Part shown: one piece after another, positions 1 through 8,192 of the stretch
Layout: each line of letters begins with the position of its first letter
Position numbering within the stretch: the first letter of the stretch is position 1
Source: CAYORM01 sp964406375
Lineage (GTDB): Bacteria > Pseudomonadota > Alphaproteobacteria > DSM-16000 > Inquilinaceae
Direction: 5' to 3'
Length of the DNA stretch: 64,000 bases
NCBI GenBank assembly: GCA_964406375.1
Contig: CAYORM010000001.1
Location: forward strand, 1 to 64,000
The notes under the pieces: model-generated
Told to the model about the DNA's origin: nothing
The model's input: only the letters and a program-made list of their open reading frames with translations
Databases searched by the model: none
Made by a program: the position numbers and the translations under genes

Positions 1-245
1 TGGAACACCATTGCGATGTTCCGCCTTTGCGGCGGCAGATGGTCCGCGCGCTCGCCACCGATCAGGATGGAGCCGCCGGAGATCGTCTCGAGCCCGGCGA
101 TCATCCGAAGCAGGGTCGACTTGCCACACCCCGAGGGACCGACCAGCACCACGAACTCGCCATGGGCGATGTCGAGATCGACGCCGTGGATGACGGCGAT
201 CTCGCCGAAGCGCTTGGTGACGCCCTTGAGCGTGACGGTGGCCAT
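1..245 (-). CDS. ABC transporter ATP-binding protein (MalK/UgpC type), 3'-truncated by window
   Basis: This is the N-terminal 81 residues of a sugar-importer ATPase; the rest lies beyond the window start. The translation opens MATVTLKGVTKRFGE and contains a Walker A motif (GPSGCGKST) near residue 40, followed by LLRMIAGLE and a QRRNIAMVF-like Q-loop start, all typical of the MalK/UgpC family that powers CUT1 sugar importers from the cytoplasmic face. The ATG at 245-243 lies 3 nt after the stop of the SDR gene, so the two are co-transcribed. The binding protein and permeases expected to pair with it start at 2492 on the opposite strand, and no other ATPase gene lies near them. Substrate specificity cannot be read from this fragment. 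Confidence 0.9.
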   Translation of the reverse strand, partial: MATVTLKGVTKRFGEIAVIHGVDLDIAHGEFVVLVGPSGCGKSTLLRMIAGLETISGGSILIGGERADHLPPQRRNIAMVF

Positions 246-248
246 GGG

Positions 249-1040
249 TCAGAACTCCTCGAGCGTCAGCTCCGCCGACATCACGCGATTGCCCGCCATC
301 AGCCCGCCATCGACCGGCAGCACCGCGCCGGTGATGAAGGCGGCGTCGTCCGAGGCGAGGAAGGCGACGGCGCGGGCGATGTCGGAGGGTGCCGCGACGC
401 GCTGTAGCGGATACCACTTCCTCAGAGATTCGAAGAGTTCCGGCTTCGCTGCGACCCGCTCCTCCCAGACCGGCGTGCGGACTGTCCCGGGGCAGACGCA
501 ATTGGCGCGGATGCCGAAGGGCCCGTACTCCACCGCCAGCGACTTGGTGTAGCTGATCAGGCCGGCTTTGGCGGCGCTGTAGGCGGGATGGCCGAGGGTG
601 GTCAGGCCGTTGACCGTCCCGATATTGACGATGGCGCCGGCACCTTTCGCCTTCATTCCCTCGATCACCGTGCTGGTGACCCGGAAGGGCCCGTTGAGGT
701 TGACGTCGATGTCCTGGCACCAAAAGGCGTCGGTCATCTTGCCGAGCGTGCCGGCCGTGACGCCGCCGGCATTGTTGACGAGCACGTCGATCGGGCCGGT
801 CGCGGCGATCGCGCCTTCGACCGCCGGCCGGATCGTCTCCGGCGCGGTGTAGTCGGCCGTCGCCGGCACCACCTCGCCCTTGTCGGCGAGCGCGATGCGC
901 AGGGATTCGAGCGCCGTCGGGTCGCGATCGAGTGCCACGACCCGCGCCCCCGCGCCGATGAAATGCTCGACGAGGGCGCGGCCGATGCCGCCGGTCGCGC
1001 CGGTGATCAGCACCGTCTTGCCGCTGAACGAAAAAGTCAC
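249..1040 (-). CDS. SDR family NAD(P)-dependent oxidoreductase
   Basis: A 263-residue classical short-chain dehydrogenase, the normal length for the family. It shows the Rossmann glycine motif TGATGGIG (residues 13-20), the NNAG segment near residue 90, and the catalytic YxxxK as YSAAKAGL near residue 155, followed by the PG motif (NCVCPGTVRTP). The C-terminal SDR signature FLASDDAAFITG is present. The start is a GTG whose bases overlap the TGA of the upstream gene, implying translational coupling. Its place between a sugar-importer ATPase and an unknown TIM-barrel-like protein suggests oxidation of a sugar, polyol or sugar acid. The exact substrate is not visible. Confidence 0.9.
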   Translation of the reverse strand: MTFSFSGKTVLITGATGGIGRALVEHFIGAGARVVALDRDPTALESLRIALADKGEVVPATADYTAPETIRPAVEGAIAATGPIDVLVNNAGGVTAGTLGKMTDAFWCQDIDVNLNGPFRVTSTVIEGMKAKGAGAIVNIGTVNGLTTLGHPAYSAAKAGLISYTKSLAVEYGPFGIRANCVCPGTVRTPVWEERVAAKPELFESLRKWYPLQRVAAPSDIARAVAFLASDDAAFITGAVLPVDGGLMAGNRVMSAELTLEEF

Positions 1041-2230
1041 GCCGGGGCTCCGTCGATGGTGGCGAGTGCGTCCCTGATCCAGCTGAGATTATGGGCGCGC
1101 AGCATCCCGTAATTGTAGAAGGCGAAATCCTGTATCCCGGCTGCCGCGAGCGCGGCGACCGTCTCACGGGCCTGGCCGGAGGAGGTCATGTCCGGCGGGC
1201 CGGGACGCAGGATACAGCGCAGCGTCGCGTCCGGACCGGTGCGGTGGCGCGCATCCCAGTAATCGGCGAGCGCCCGGGCGGGCGAGGGTTCGTACAGACA
1301 TAGATCGATCGCGTCCGCCGCCCGGCCGAGCGAGGCGAGATCGGTGCCCTCGCTCCAGCTTGCACTCGTCGGCCGTTGGACCGAGGGGATGATGGTGACG
1401 CGGATCTCGGCCGGCACGGCAGCGCGGATCGCCTCGACCAGCGAGGTCACGACATCGGCGCGCCAGCGCTGGAAGGCGGCGAACTCGGCATCCCAGACGA
1501 AATCCGCAACCAGCCATTCCAGCGCCATGTCGGGCGGGACGGTGACGGGGCCGGCGAGATAGGCTTCGATCCGCGAGGCGGTGCGCCGCTTGAGGTCGGC
1601 CATCGGAATGCCGGCACGGGCACCTTCGGCCATGCAGGCATCACAGAAGCACAGGCCGAGATGCGCGGCGAGCCAGGGATTGACCGGCACCTGGGCGAAT
1701 TCGTGGTGATAGCCGTGCTGGTAGGGCAGCCAGCCCGGTGTCTCCAGTGACATGCCGACGAGCGGGTACGCCTCGCCGAGATCGGTGCAGAGTGCCGTCG
1801 CGTAGTCGCGTGCAGCCGGGTGGCTGGGGCACAGGCTGTAGAGATAGGGATCGCCGAAGGCGTTGCGGGCCACGACCTCCGGATGCAGCGCGCCGAGCCG
1901 CGAATTGTGCAGCAGCACGGTCCAGGCATTCAGCGCGAGACCTCTCACGTCGGAGAAGGCGGCGAAGGGATCCGTCTCCGCGACGAGGCTGTGGGGCAGG
2001 GGGACGAGGTGGCCGTAGCGTTCGAGCCGCGGCCGGAAATAGACGGTGCCATCTTCCGGAAAGACCACCTTACCGCTGCGCCCCCGCGGCCGGATGAACT
2101 TGCCGGCATGATAGCTCGATGCGAGCGAGAGGGTGTTGAGGCCGAGGCCGGTGAGCTCGGCAGCCACCGACTCCACCCCGGCCTCCATGACATCCCAGGC
2201 ATAGGCATAGACCGCCCGCTCTCCCCGCAT
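1037..2230 (-). CDS. uncharacterised protein, probable TIM-barrel (glycoside-hydrolase-like)
   Basis: A 397-residue cytoplasmic protein with no signal peptide or membrane segment. I do not recognise a named family. Visible features are an N-terminal run alternating hydrophobic strands and helices, a conserved-looking CFCDACMAEG cysteine cluster near residue 190 of the kind seen in some family-10-like glycosyl hydrolases, a WLVADFVWDAEF segment, and late strands IRVTIIPSV and DAIDLCLYEP that would suit the last strands of a beta/alpha barrel. It is first in a leftward operon with an SDR and an importer ATPase (4-nt overlap with the SDR), so it probably processes the imported carbohydrate. Fold and function are inferences. 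Confidence 0.7.
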   Translation of the reverse strand: MRGERAVYAYAWDVMEAGVESVAAELTGLGLNTLSLASSYHAGKFIRPRGRSGKVVFPEDGTVYFRPRLERYGHLVPLPHSLVAETDPFAAFSDVRGLALNAWTVLLHNSRLGALHPEVVARNAFGDPYLYSLCPSHPAARDYATALCTDLGEAYPLVGMSLETPGWLPYQHGYHHEFAQVPVNPWLAAHLGLCFCDACMAEGARAGIPMADLKRRTASRIEAYLAGPVTVPPDMALEWLVADFVWDAEFAAFQRWRADVVTSLVEAIRAAVPAEIRVTIIPSVQRPTSASWSEGTDLASLGRAADAIDLCLYEPSPARALADYWDARHRTGPDATLRCILRPGPPDMTSSGQARETVAALAAAGIQDFAFYNYGMLRAHNLSWIRDALATIDGAPA

Positions 2231-2290
2231 CCCCGACCCTTTCGCTCGTTTCCGGCGTGCAGCGCTGCGATGCTAGTCCCTCGCGCTGAA

Positions 2291-2368
2291 CTTACAAGGC
2301 GCGCCGCTGTCCCGGGGGCCGGAAAAGGTCGGCGGGCTTTACCGTTGCGCCACCAGCGGGCTTGTAAG
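2291..2368. promoter_or_regulatory. candidate operator pair CTTACAAG / CTTGTAAG
   Basis: The 261-nt divergent region between 2230 and 2492 contains cttacaag at 2291-2298 and its exact reverse complement cttgtaag at 2361-2368. Each copy has the symmetric form CTT-N2-AAG. Such paired A/T-containing boxes in very GC-rich DNA between divergent importer genes are typical of repressor sites. No regulator gene for this island is in the window, so the cognate protein is unknown. Confidence 0.4.
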
Positions 2369-2491
2369 AGAGTCGCGGCAAGCCGGGACCGCCCCGGGGC
2401 CGGCATGCGCCGATCCCAGGGGCGGTTTTCGGCATAAGATCGACGGGGATTCGCGCGGCGGTCGACCGCCGCCTCATCGGGAGATCATTTC

Positions 2492-3739
2492 ATGCAGCGT
2501 TCGTCTTGGGCCCTGTTGTCCGGCACCGGCCTCGCCGCCCTCCTGCTGGCCACGACCGCCGGCGCCGCCAATGCCGAGACGGTCCGCGTGACCGTGGCGG
2601 AGTACAGCCAGAAGACCGGCCCCTATTTCGAGGAGGCGGCAGCCGCCTTCGAAGCGGCGAATCCCGACATCGACATTCAGATCGAGGTCGTGCCCTGGGA
2701 CGTGCTGCAGCAGAAGCTGACGACCGACATCTCGGCCGGCGCCAACGCCGATCTCGCAATCATCGGCACGCGCTGGCTGATCGACTATGTCGCGGCCGGG
2801 ATTGCCGAGCCGCTCGACGATTACATGACCGACGAGTTCAAGGGACGGTTCTTCGAGACCTTCCTGACCCCGTCGATCATGGACGGCCAGACCTATGGCC
2901 TGCCGATCGCCGCTTCGGCGCGCGCGATGTACTACAACGCCGACCTGCTCGCGGAGGCCGGCGTCGCCGAGCCGCCCGCCACCTGGGACGAGCTGGTCGA
3001 GGCTGCCCGCGCCGTCACGGCACTGCCGGCCGACGACGTCTACGGCTTCGGCCTGCAGGGTAAGGAGATCGAGACCGACGTCTACTTCTACTATGCGATG
3101 TGGAGCTTCGGCGGGAACATCCTGGACGATGACGGGTCGAGCGGCCTCGACAGCGAGGCGGCGATCCAAGCCGCCCAGCTCTACGAGACGCTGATCGACG
3201 AGGGGCTAACCCAGCCGGGCGTCACCGCCTACAACCGCGAGGACGTGCAGAACCTGTTTAAGCAGGGCCGGATCGGCATGATGATCACCGCGCCGTTCCT
3301 GCGCACGCAGATCGCCGAGGAGGCGCCGGACCTCAATTACGGCGTCGTTCCGGTCCCGGCCGCGTCGACCTCGGCGACCTATGGCGTCACCGACTCGATC
3401 ATCATGTTCTCGAACAGCGGCGCCAAGGAAGCGGCCTGGCAGTTTCTCGACTTCATCTTCCAGACCGAGTGGCGGACCAAGTTCACCATCGGCGAGGGCT
3501 TCCTGCCGGTGACCAAGGGCGAGGCGGCGGACGAGTTCTTCGCCAATGACGAGACCCTCAAGCCGTTCACCGACATGCTGCCGGATGCACGCTTCGCGCC
3601 GGTGATCTCGGGTTGGGAGGAGATCGCCGACGTCACCTCGCGCGCGCTGCAGACGATCTATCTCGGCGAGGGCGAGCCGGCCGACGTGCTGCCGGCGGCT
3701 GCGGCCGAGGTCGACGCGATCCTGGCCGCCAACCGGTAA
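2492..3739 (+). CDS. extracellular sugar-binding protein of a CUT1 ABC importer
   Basis: A 415-residue family-1 solute-binding protein. Residues 1-29 form a Sec signal peptide ending in GAANAE. The mature part starts VRVTVAEYSQKTGPYFEEAA and contains the family pattern FEAANPDIDIQIEVVPWD and AIIGTRWLIDYVAAG. It should capture a mono- or oligosaccharide in the periplasm for the two permeases downstream and the MalK-like ATPase at 1-245. The ATG is preceded by GGGAGATCATTTC, a good ribosome-binding site. A strong GC hairpin follows the gene before the first permease, which would favour more binding protein than permease. The substrate is not deducible. Confidence 0.93.
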   Translation: MQRSSWALLSGTGLAALLLATTAGAANAETVRVTVAEYSQKTGPYFEEAAAAFEAANPDIDIQIEVVPWDVLQQKLTTDISAGANADLAIIGTRWLIDYVAAGIAEPLDDYMTDEFKGRFFETFLTPSIMDGQTYGLPIAASARAMYYNADLLAEAGVAEPPATWDELVEAARAVTALPADDVYGFGLQGKEIETDVYFYYAMWSFGGNILDDDGSSGLDSEAAIQAAQLYETLIDEGLTQPGVTAYNREDVQNLFKQGRIGMMITAPFLRTQIAEEAPDLNYGVVPVPAASTSATYGVTDSIIMFSNSGAKEAAWQFLDFIFQTEWRTKFTIGEGFLPVTKGEAADEFFANDETLKPFTDMLPDARFAPVISGWEEIADVTSRALQTIYLGEGEPADVLPAAAAEVDAILAANR

Positions 3740-3757
3740 GGCCCGGTCATCATCGAC

Positions 3758-3783
3758 GGGCGGCGGGGTGATCCCCGCCGCCC
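3758..3783 (+). terminator. intercistronic GC hairpin after the binding-protein gene
   Basis: gggcggcgggg at 3758-3768 and its perfect complement at 3773-3783 form an 11-bp stem with a 4-nt TGAT loop. No long T tract follows, so this may be a 3' mRNA-stabilising hairpin or a leaky terminator that lowers expression of the permeases. Equivalent hairpins follow the other two binding-protein genes of the window. Confidence 0.6.
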
Positions 3784-3835
3784 CTGCTTTCCCAGCGGCC
3801 ACGTCGCCCGGCGTCGGGCGAGAATCTGAGGTGCA

Positions 3836-4711
3836 ATGCGCCGGACCAACGCGGCTCCGTTGCTGCTCATCCTGCCCAGCTTCGCGCTGGCGACCTTCAT
3901 CATCGCCTATCCGCTGTTCGACCTGCTGGCCGTCGCCAGCCACCAGGTCAACCGCTTCGGCATGCTCCAAAGCTTCACGGGGTTCGCCAATCTCGGCGCC
4001 GTGTTCGCCGATCCGCTCTTCCTCGACAGCCTGTGGCGGACCGGCGTGTGGACACTCTTCGTCGTCGGCGGGACGGTACTGATCTCGATCCCCGTTGCGA
4101 TGATCCTCAACGAGAATTTCTACGGCCGCGGCATCGCGCGGGTGCTGGTGATGCTGCCGTGGTCGGTGTCGCTGACGATGATGGCGGTCGTCTGGCGTTG
4201 GGCGCTGAATGGCGAGAGCGGCATGCTCAATCTCGGCCTGCGACAGCTCGGGCTGATCGATGAGCCGATCGTCTGGCTTGCACAGGCGGCGACCGCCTTC
4301 CCGATGCAGATCGGCATCGGCATCCTGGTGTCGATCCCGTTCTGCACGACGATCTTCCTCGGCGGGCTCTCATCGATCCCGCAGGACATCTACGAAGCCG
4401 CGGCGACCGATGGCGCGACGCGCTGGCAGCAGTTCCGCACGCTGACGCTGCCGCTGCTGCGCCCCTTCGTGAACATGGCGATCGTCCTGAACATCATCTA
4501 CGTGTTCAATTCCTTCCCGATCATTTGGGTGCTGACGGAAGGCGGCCCGGCCAACTCGACGGACATTCTCGTCACCTACCTCTACAAGCTGGCCTTCAAG
4601 TTCGGGAAGATGGGCGAGGCGGCGTCGATCTCGCTTGTCATGTTCGCCATCCTGCTCGTGTTCACGCTGATCTATCTGCGCATGGCGATGAAGGGCGAGC
4701 GCAATGGGTGA
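3836..4711 (+). CDS. sugar ABC transporter permease (MalF type)
   Basis: A 291-residue inner-membrane permease with about six hydrophobic segments, the first at residues 8-32. The cytoplasmic EAA loop that docks on the ATPase is seen as YEAAATDGATRWQQF, followed by TLPLLRPF, around residues 183-210. The length suits the short CUT1 MalF-like subunit. The ATG follows a GAGG element. Its 3' end overlaps the second permease by 8 nt. It should form a heterodimer with the next gene product. Confidence 0.92.
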   Translation: MRRTNAAPLLLILPSFALATFIIAYPLFDLLAVASHQVNRFGMLQSFTGFANLGAVFADPLFLDSLWRTGVWTLFVVGGTVLISIPVAMILNENFYGRGIARVLVMLPWSVSLTMMAVVWRWALNGESGMLNLGLRQLGLIDEPIVWLAQAATAFPMQIGIGILVSIPFCTTIFLGGLSSIPQDIYEAAATDGATRWQQFRTLTLPLLRPFVNMAIVLNIIYVFNSFPIIWVLTEGGPANSTDILVTYLYKLAFKFGKMGEAASISLVMFAILLVFTLIYLRMAMKGERNG

Positions 4712-5543
4712 GGCTCGGCGAAAGCTCGTCAGGTCGGTGATCTGCTGGCTGCTGCTGTCGCCGCTGATCATCGTGATCCTGTTCCCCTTCGCCGTCATGT
4801 TCCTGACTGCGGTGAAGCCCGGCGACGAGGTGCTGTCGGCGCGCACCACCTGGCTGCCCAGCCGCTTCGCCTGGGAAAATTTCGCCGAGATGTGGCGGGC
4901 GATCGATTTCGGCACCGCACTTCTCAACAGCCTCTATGTCTCGGCGGCGGCCACGGTGGTGGCACTGCTGGTGGCGGTCCCGGCCGCCTATGCGATGTCG
5001 CGCTACCGCTTTGCCGGTCGCGACGCCTATCGCGACTTCCTGCTGATCACGCAGATGCTGTCGCCGATCGTGCTGGTGATCGGGCTGTTCCGGCTGGTCG
5101 CCTGGCTCGGCCTCGTCGGACGCGCGGATTCTCTGGTGCTCGTCTATGCCGGCTTCAACATCGCCTTCGCGGTGTGGATGCTGCAGAGCTATTTCGCGAC
5201 GATCCCCCGCGATCTCGAGGAGGCGGCTTGGCTCGAAGGCGCGTCACGGCTGCGCACGGTGATCCGCGTCTTCCTGCCGCTCGCCGCGCCGGCGATGACG
5301 GTCACCGCCATCTTCACCTTCATCAACTCCTGGAACGAGTTCGCCGTAGCGCTGAGCCTGTTGCGCAGCCCGGACACCCACACCCTGCCGATCAAGGTGT
5401 TCAGCCAGGTCGCGGGGCGCTACTCGATCCAGTGGCACCATGTCATGGCGGCGACGCTGCTCGCGACGGTCCCGGTGTCGATCGTCTTCGCCTGGATGCA
5501 GCGCTATCTGGTGCGCGGCCTGGCGCTCGGTGCCGTGAAGTGA
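4704..5543 (+). CDS. carbohydrate ABC transporter permease (MalG type)
   Basis: A 279-residue inner-membrane permease with six predicted hydrophobic segments. It carries the MalG-type EAA loop EEAAWLEGASRLRTVI followed by FLPLAAPA (around residues 172-198) and the C-terminal MQRYLVRGLALGAVK tail characteristic of CUT1 MalG-like subunits. It overlaps the previous permease gene by 8 nt, so the two are translationally coupled. Together with the binding protein at 2492 and the ATPase at 1-245 it completes one sugar importer. Confidence 0.92.
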   Translation: MGEARRKLVRSVICWLLLSPLIIVILFPFAVMFLTAVKPGDEVLSARTTWLPSRFAWENFAEMWRAIDFGTALLNSLYVSAAATVVALLVAVPAAYAMSRYRFAGRDAYRDFLLITQMLSPIVLVIGLFRLVAWLGLVGRADSLVLVYAGFNIAFAVWMLQSYFATIPRDLEEAAWLEGASRLRTVIRVFLPLAAPAMTVTAIFTFINSWNEFAVALSLLRSPDTHTLPIKVFSQVAGRYSIQWHHVMAATLLATVPVSIVFAWMQRYLVRGLALGAVK

Positions 5544-5567
5544 CCCCTGACGCATGAGAGGACGAGG

Positions 5568-5963
5568 ATGACGACGCGCGCGCATTTCGGCACGACGGTT
5601 TCCGGTGCCGGCGGCCAGCGGCTGCCCTTCTCCAAGGCGGTTCGTGCCGGTGATTTCGTCTATGTCTCCGGCCAGGTGCCGATGGATGCCAATGGCGAGA
5701 TCGTCGAGGGCGGCATCGCCGAGCAGACGCGGCTGACCATGGAGAACGTCAAGGCAGCGCTGGCATTGGCCGGCTGCACCCTCGAGGACGTGATCAAATG
5801 CACGGTCTGGCTGTCGGATCCGCGCGATTTCTGGACCTTCAACAAGGTCTATGATTCGTTCTTCACCGGCGACCGGCCGGCGCGCTCCTGCGTGCGTGCC
5901 GACATGATGGTCGATTGCCGCGTCGAGATCGAGGCGATCGCCTACAAGCCCGTCACCGGCTGA
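5568..5963 (+). CDS. RidA/YjgF-family protein
   Basis: A 131-residue RidA-family protein. It shows the family's central segment LAGCTLEDVIKCTVWL and the C-terminal ARSCVRADMMV...VEIEAIAYK, with the conserved active-site arginine and the late glutamate. RidA enzymes hydrolyse reactive enamine/imine intermediates made by PLP enzymes; paralogues in catabolic operons may act on pathway intermediates. It is the last gene of the importer operon, with a good GAGGACGAGG ribosome-binding site. It converges with, and overlaps by 22 nt, the next gene on the minus strand. Confidence 0.88.
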   Translation: MTTRAHFGTTVSGAGGQRLPFSKAVRAGDFVYVSGQVPMDANGEIVEGGIAEQTRLTMENVKAALALAGCTLEDVIKCTVWLSDPRDFWTFNKVYDSFFTGDRPARSCVRADMMVDCRVEIEAIAYKPVTG

Positions 5964-6913
5964 GCCGAGCGGGCAAGCTCTTCCACCCGGATCGCCGCGA
6001 GCCCCTCGCGGAAGCTCGGATAGTCGAGGTCGACGCCGAGTTCGCCGCGCAGCAGATCGACGCGAAGCCGCTTGCATTCGGCATAGAAGCTCAGCGCCAT
6101 AGGCCCCAACCCGGCCTCTGCGAAGGGGATGAGGGGGGGTGGCTCGACGCCGAGCAGGCGGCACGCCTCCTCGATCGGATCATTGGGGCTCGACGGGTTG
6201 CCGTCGGCGACGTTGTAGACCGCGCCGTCGCGCGGCCGGGCGAAGGAGGCGAGCAGCACCGAGCCGATGTCGTCGACATGGATCCGGTTGAAGACCTGAC
6301 CGGGTTTGTCGATGCGGCGTGCCCGCCCGGCGCGGAGCTGGTCCAGCGCGCTCCGTCCGGGTCCGTAGATCCCCGCCAGGCGGAAGACCTGCACCGGCAC
6401 ACCGGTGCCGGCGAAAGCCGTGGCCCATGCCCGTTCGGCGGCGAGCCGGTTCTGACCGCGCGGGCTGCCGGGCGCAGGCGGGTCCGCCTCCGAGACCCAG
6501 GCGCCGCCCCGGTCGCCATAGACCGCGGGGGTCGAAAGATAGCCCACCCAGCGCAATCCGGGCAGCCGGCGCAGCGCCTCGGCCCGGGACGGCACGATCG
6601 GATCGCCCTGGGTCTCGGCGGGGATCGATTGCAGGAGATGGGTCGTCCCGTCCAGTGCCGCCGCGCCGAGTGAGGGCGTCGCTTCGATGCCTGCCGCGCG
6701 CAACGCTGCCGCCTTGGCCGGATCGCGGGTCGTCCCGGCGACCCGCCACCCCTGCGCGAGCAGCCGGAAGGCAAGGCGGGTGGCCGTGTATCCGAGGCCG
6801 AACACGAAGAGCCGGCCGGGCGGCACGTCGCGCAGCCGGTCCGCATCGCGCGCCATGCGGGCGGGGCCGACCGGTGCGGCGGAGGGGGCGGCGGTCGCTT
6901 TCGGGACGGTCAT
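5942..6913 (-). CDS. NAD-dependent epimerase/dehydratase-like SDR protein
   Basis: A 323-residue atypical SDR resembling the YeeZ-like branch. A Rossmann entry FVFGLGYTATRLAFRLLAQGW lies at about residues 35-55 in place of the usual GxxGxxG. Then come YLSTPAVYGDRGGAWVSE, with an S-x-YG active-site-like segment, and FRLAGIYGPGRSALDQL with NRIHVDDIGSVLLASF, as in sugar-nucleotide epimerases. The frame remains open upstream to 7138 but that would run into cbiX; the ATG at 6913 (MTVPK) is preferred, and ATG at 6856 (MARDAD) is an alternative. It is a single-gene unit convergent with the RidA gene. The substrate is unknown. Confidence 0.8.
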   Translation of the reverse strand: MTVPKATAAPSAAPVGPARMARDADRLRDVPPGRLFVFGLGYTATRLAFRLLAQGWRVAGTTRDPAKAAALRAAGIEATPSLGAAALDGTTHLLQSIPAETQGDPIVPSRAEALRRLPGLRWVGYLSTPAVYGDRGGAWVSEADPPAPGSPRGQNRLAAERAWATAFAGTGVPVQVFRLAGIYGPGRSALDQLRAGRARRIDKPGQVFNRIHVDDIGSVLLASFARPRDGAVYNVADGNPSSPNDPIEEACRLLGVEPPPLIPFAEAGLGPMALSFYAECKRLRVDLLRGELGVDLDYPSFREGLAAIRVEELARSAQPVTGL

Positions 6914-7115
6914 GGTCGCGGCGATCCTTGCAGAAGGGCAGGGCGGGATAGCATTGTGCCCCGCGAGGCGTCGACGGTGCGCCTCACCGGCCACCCCGGG
7001 ACGCCAGCGCGACGGGGGCATGTACGGGCAGATCGAGACCGATGTCCGGGCGCCGACACCGTCCCGACTCCGGCCGCAGCCGGATGCGGCGGCTTGCCCG
7101 AAAGGAGAGCCGCCG

Positions 7116-8192
7116 ATGACGGGCAGGATGGGAATCATGATCTGCGGCCATGGCAGCCGCGATCAGAAGGCGGTCGACGAGTTCGCGACGCTCGCCGTGC
7201 ACTTCCGCCGCCTGGTGCCCGAATACGAGGTGGAGTACGGCTATCTCGAATTCGCCCGGCCGATCATTCGGGAGGGACTCGAGCGGCTCGTGGCGCGCGG
7301 TGTCACCGACATCCTGGCGGTGCCCGGCATGCTGTTTGCCGCCGGCCACGCCAAGAACGACATACCGTCCGTGCTCAATACCTGGGCAGCGCAGAATCCC
7401 GGCATCCGCATTCGCTATGGACGTGACCTGGCCGTCGACACGCAGATGGTACGAGCGGCGGCCGACCGGGTGGAGGAGGCGTCGGCGGTCGCCGATGGCC
7501 GTGCCACGGACGGACCGGTCGCGCGTCACGACACGGTGCTGGTGGTCGTCGGACGCGGCGCGTCAGACCCCGACGCCAACTCCAACGTCTCCAAGGTCAC
7601 GCGGCTGCTCTGGGAGGGGATGGGCTTCGGCTGGGCCGAGACCGCCTATTCCGGTGTGACCTTCCCGCTCGTCGAACCGGCGCTCGAGCATGTGGCGCGG
7701 CTCGGCTACCGGCGTGTCATCGTCTTCCCGTACTTCCTGTTCACCGGGGTGCTGGTCGACCGGATCTACGCATCGACGGATGCGGTCGCGGCACGCCATC
7801 CCGGCATCGAGTTCGTCAAGGCACGCTATCTGGCGGACCACCCGCTGGTGCTGCGCACCATGCAGGACCGGGTTCAGGAGATCCTGGAGGGCACCGGCAA
7901 CATGAACTGCCAGCTCTGCAAGTACCGGATGCAGGTGCTGGGATTCGAGGCCGAGCGCGGCCTCGCGCAGGAGAGCCACCATCATCACGTCGAGGGGATT
8001 GGGACCGGTGGCACGGCGGCGGATGATCATCATGGTCATCACCACCACGACCACCACCACCACGACCATCACCATCACCATCACGACCATCACCATCACG
8101 GGCACGGCCATGCTCATGCCCATCATCACCACCCCTATCCGCATGCGGACCATCCGCTCGGCCCGCGCAGCCTGAAGAAGAGGGGCGGGTGA
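7116..8192 (+). CDS. cbiX: CbiX-type sirohydrochlorin/cobalt chelatase with Fe-S motif and His-rich tail
   Basis: A 358-residue long-form CbiX with two chelatase-like repeats: ICGHGSRD (catalytic His12) in the first and VVGRGASDPDANSN followed by VIVFPYFLFTGVLVD in the second. Near residue 263 it has MNCQLC, matching the MxCxxC motif that holds an Fe-S cluster in characterised CbiX proteins. The last 70 residues are dominated by histidine (about 287-348), a likely metal store. It inserts a divalent metal into sirohydrochlorin or a related tetrapyrrole in the cytoplasm. The ATG at 7116 is chosen because AAAGGAGA precedes it; the longer frame upstream lacks this. It is first in a coupled cob operon and overlaps cobH (GTGA). 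Confidence 0.93.
   Translation: MTGRMGIMICGHGSRDQKAVDEFATLAVHFRRLVPEYEVEYGYLEFARPIIREGLERLVARGVTDILAVPGMLFAAGHAKNDIPSVLNTWAAQNPGIRIRYGRDLAVDTQMVRAAADRVEEASAVADGRATDGPVARHDTVLVVVGRGASDPDANSNVSKVTRLLWEGMGFGWAETAYSGVTFPLVEPALEHVARLGYRRVIVFPYFLFTGVLVDRIYASTDAVAARHPGIEFVKARYLADHPLVLRTMQDRVQEILEGTGNMNCQLCKYRMQVLGFEAERGLAQESHHHHVEGIGTGGTAADDHHGHHHHDHHHHDHHHHHHDHHHHGHGHAHAHHHHPYPHADHPLGPRSLKKRGG

Noticed and set aside
6914..7115. Possible second cobalamin riboswitch upstream of cbiX
   Set aside because: The stretch lacks the agccaggagacctgcc B12 box and the ctgcccccgcaactg core found at 17916-18090.
6914..7138. Extended N-terminus of the minus-strand epimerase-like gene up to 7138
   Set aside because: It would overlap the cbiX start and ribosome-binding site and adds residues with no family similarity; ATG at 6913 is better.
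7975..8150. Tandem CAC/CAT triplets that look like a short repeat array or, on the other strand, a Val/Met-rich membrane segment
   Set aside because: They are in-frame histidine codons of the CbiX tail. There are no spacers, so it is no CRISPR, and the reverse reading is a shadow.
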